A DNA stretch of 60,000 nt from Tubiluchus corallicola (taxonomy: Eukaryota > Priapulida > Priapulimorpha > Priapulimorphida > Tubiluchidae). Made by a program: the position numbers and the translations under genes. Positions 59,646 through 60,000 of the stretch are shown piece after piece. Every line of letters starts with the position of its first letter. Positions within the stretch are counted from its first letter, which is position 1. A model generated the notes under the pieces. That model saw only the letters and a program-made list of their open reading frames with translations, had not been told where the DNA came from and did not search any database. The stretch lies in the NCBI GenBank assembly GCA_030141605.1, contig JAQGDQ010000123.1, positions 436,001-496,000 on the forward strand, given 5' to 3'.

Positions 59646-60000
59646 TTTATCTTACACTTTAACTTACAATGTGAAAATTGTAACTGTATTGTAAGTATAA
59701 CTATAAAAAGTTGCAAAAATTATTTTATTTTTATTGCAGAGTATGGTAAATTTATGAACAGAACATAGCGAGGACTTATTGAAACGTACTGTAGTCAAAG
59801 ATTATGAACAATTGAACATACATGTGATGTATTTTTACGTCACTGATTTTAACAGACAACATATGCACTAATGGCTGTCACACTTACAACAATTATACAG
59901 GTTAAGATGACATAACACAAATGATGTAACATAGAGAGTAAGCCCTATGTATACTGGCACTGAACCTGCGGATCAAGAGCCTGGACTGTAACACTAAGCA
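59646..60000. other. unannotated right edge
   Basis: AT-rich. No gene or repeat recognised. Confidence 0.5.

Noticed and set aside
1-60000. CRISPR arrays, operons, prophage or other prokaryotic systems
   Set aside because: Every supported gene is spliced and of animal type; none of the tandem repeats has a spacer-repeat structure.

Overview
This 60 kb window is nuclear DNA of a non-vertebrate animal. The evidence is AT-rich, intron-rich sequence with GT-AG splicing, animal gene families including a ciliary transition-zone gene, and abundant metazoan transposons and microsatellites. I cannot name the phylum. I joined exons by hand, requiring splice consensus, matching phase, an open frame and agreement with the family. 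Six protein genes emerge, five of them apparently complete in coding sequence.

Layout, left to right. (1) 2073-4329, minus: a small secreted or GPI-anchored leucine-rich-repeat (LRR) protein. (2) 5487-14117, plus: the C-terminal five exons of DNTTIP1, an MIDAC histone-deacetylase complex subunit; its 5' exons were not found. (3) 7843-9902, minus: a second LRR gene, nested antisense in a DNTTIP1 intron, with two alternative duplicated LRRCT last exons and a dead third copy at about 11.4 kb. (4) 17021-30085, minus: MKS1, 14 coding exons, 568 codons, convergent with DNTTIP1. (5) 30919-33373, plus: a LITAF-domain protein, head to head with MKS1 across a short shared promoter. (6) 37811-54724, minus: a RERG-like Ras-family GTPase of 7 exons and 238 codons, convergent with the LITAF gene.

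Introns and spacers are filled with mobile DNA. There are pogo/Tigger-type elements with TA target duplications at 15.0, 19.9, 21.1, 25.6 and 28 kb. Non-LTR retrotransposon fragments lie at 28.7-30.0, 43.3, 47.0 and 53.4 kb, and an L1/Tx1-like one at 56.9-59.2 kb. hAT-like MITEs lie at 42.3, 45.6 and 51.8 kb. A ~140-bp repeat array occupies 48.4-50.1 kb, a foldback repeat 52.6-52.9 kb, and several microsatellites are long. Tandem duplications of 43-229 bp recur, and one of them created the alternative LRRCT exon.

No operon, CRISPR array or prokaryotic system is present. The genes share no single pathway: one chromatin gene, one ciliary, one endosomal, one small GTPase, and two related LRR ectodomain genes. 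The most distinctive biology is the LRR locus with its alternative anchored and soluble ends; the least explained DNA is the 48.4-50.1 kb array and the 52.6 kb foldback repeat.
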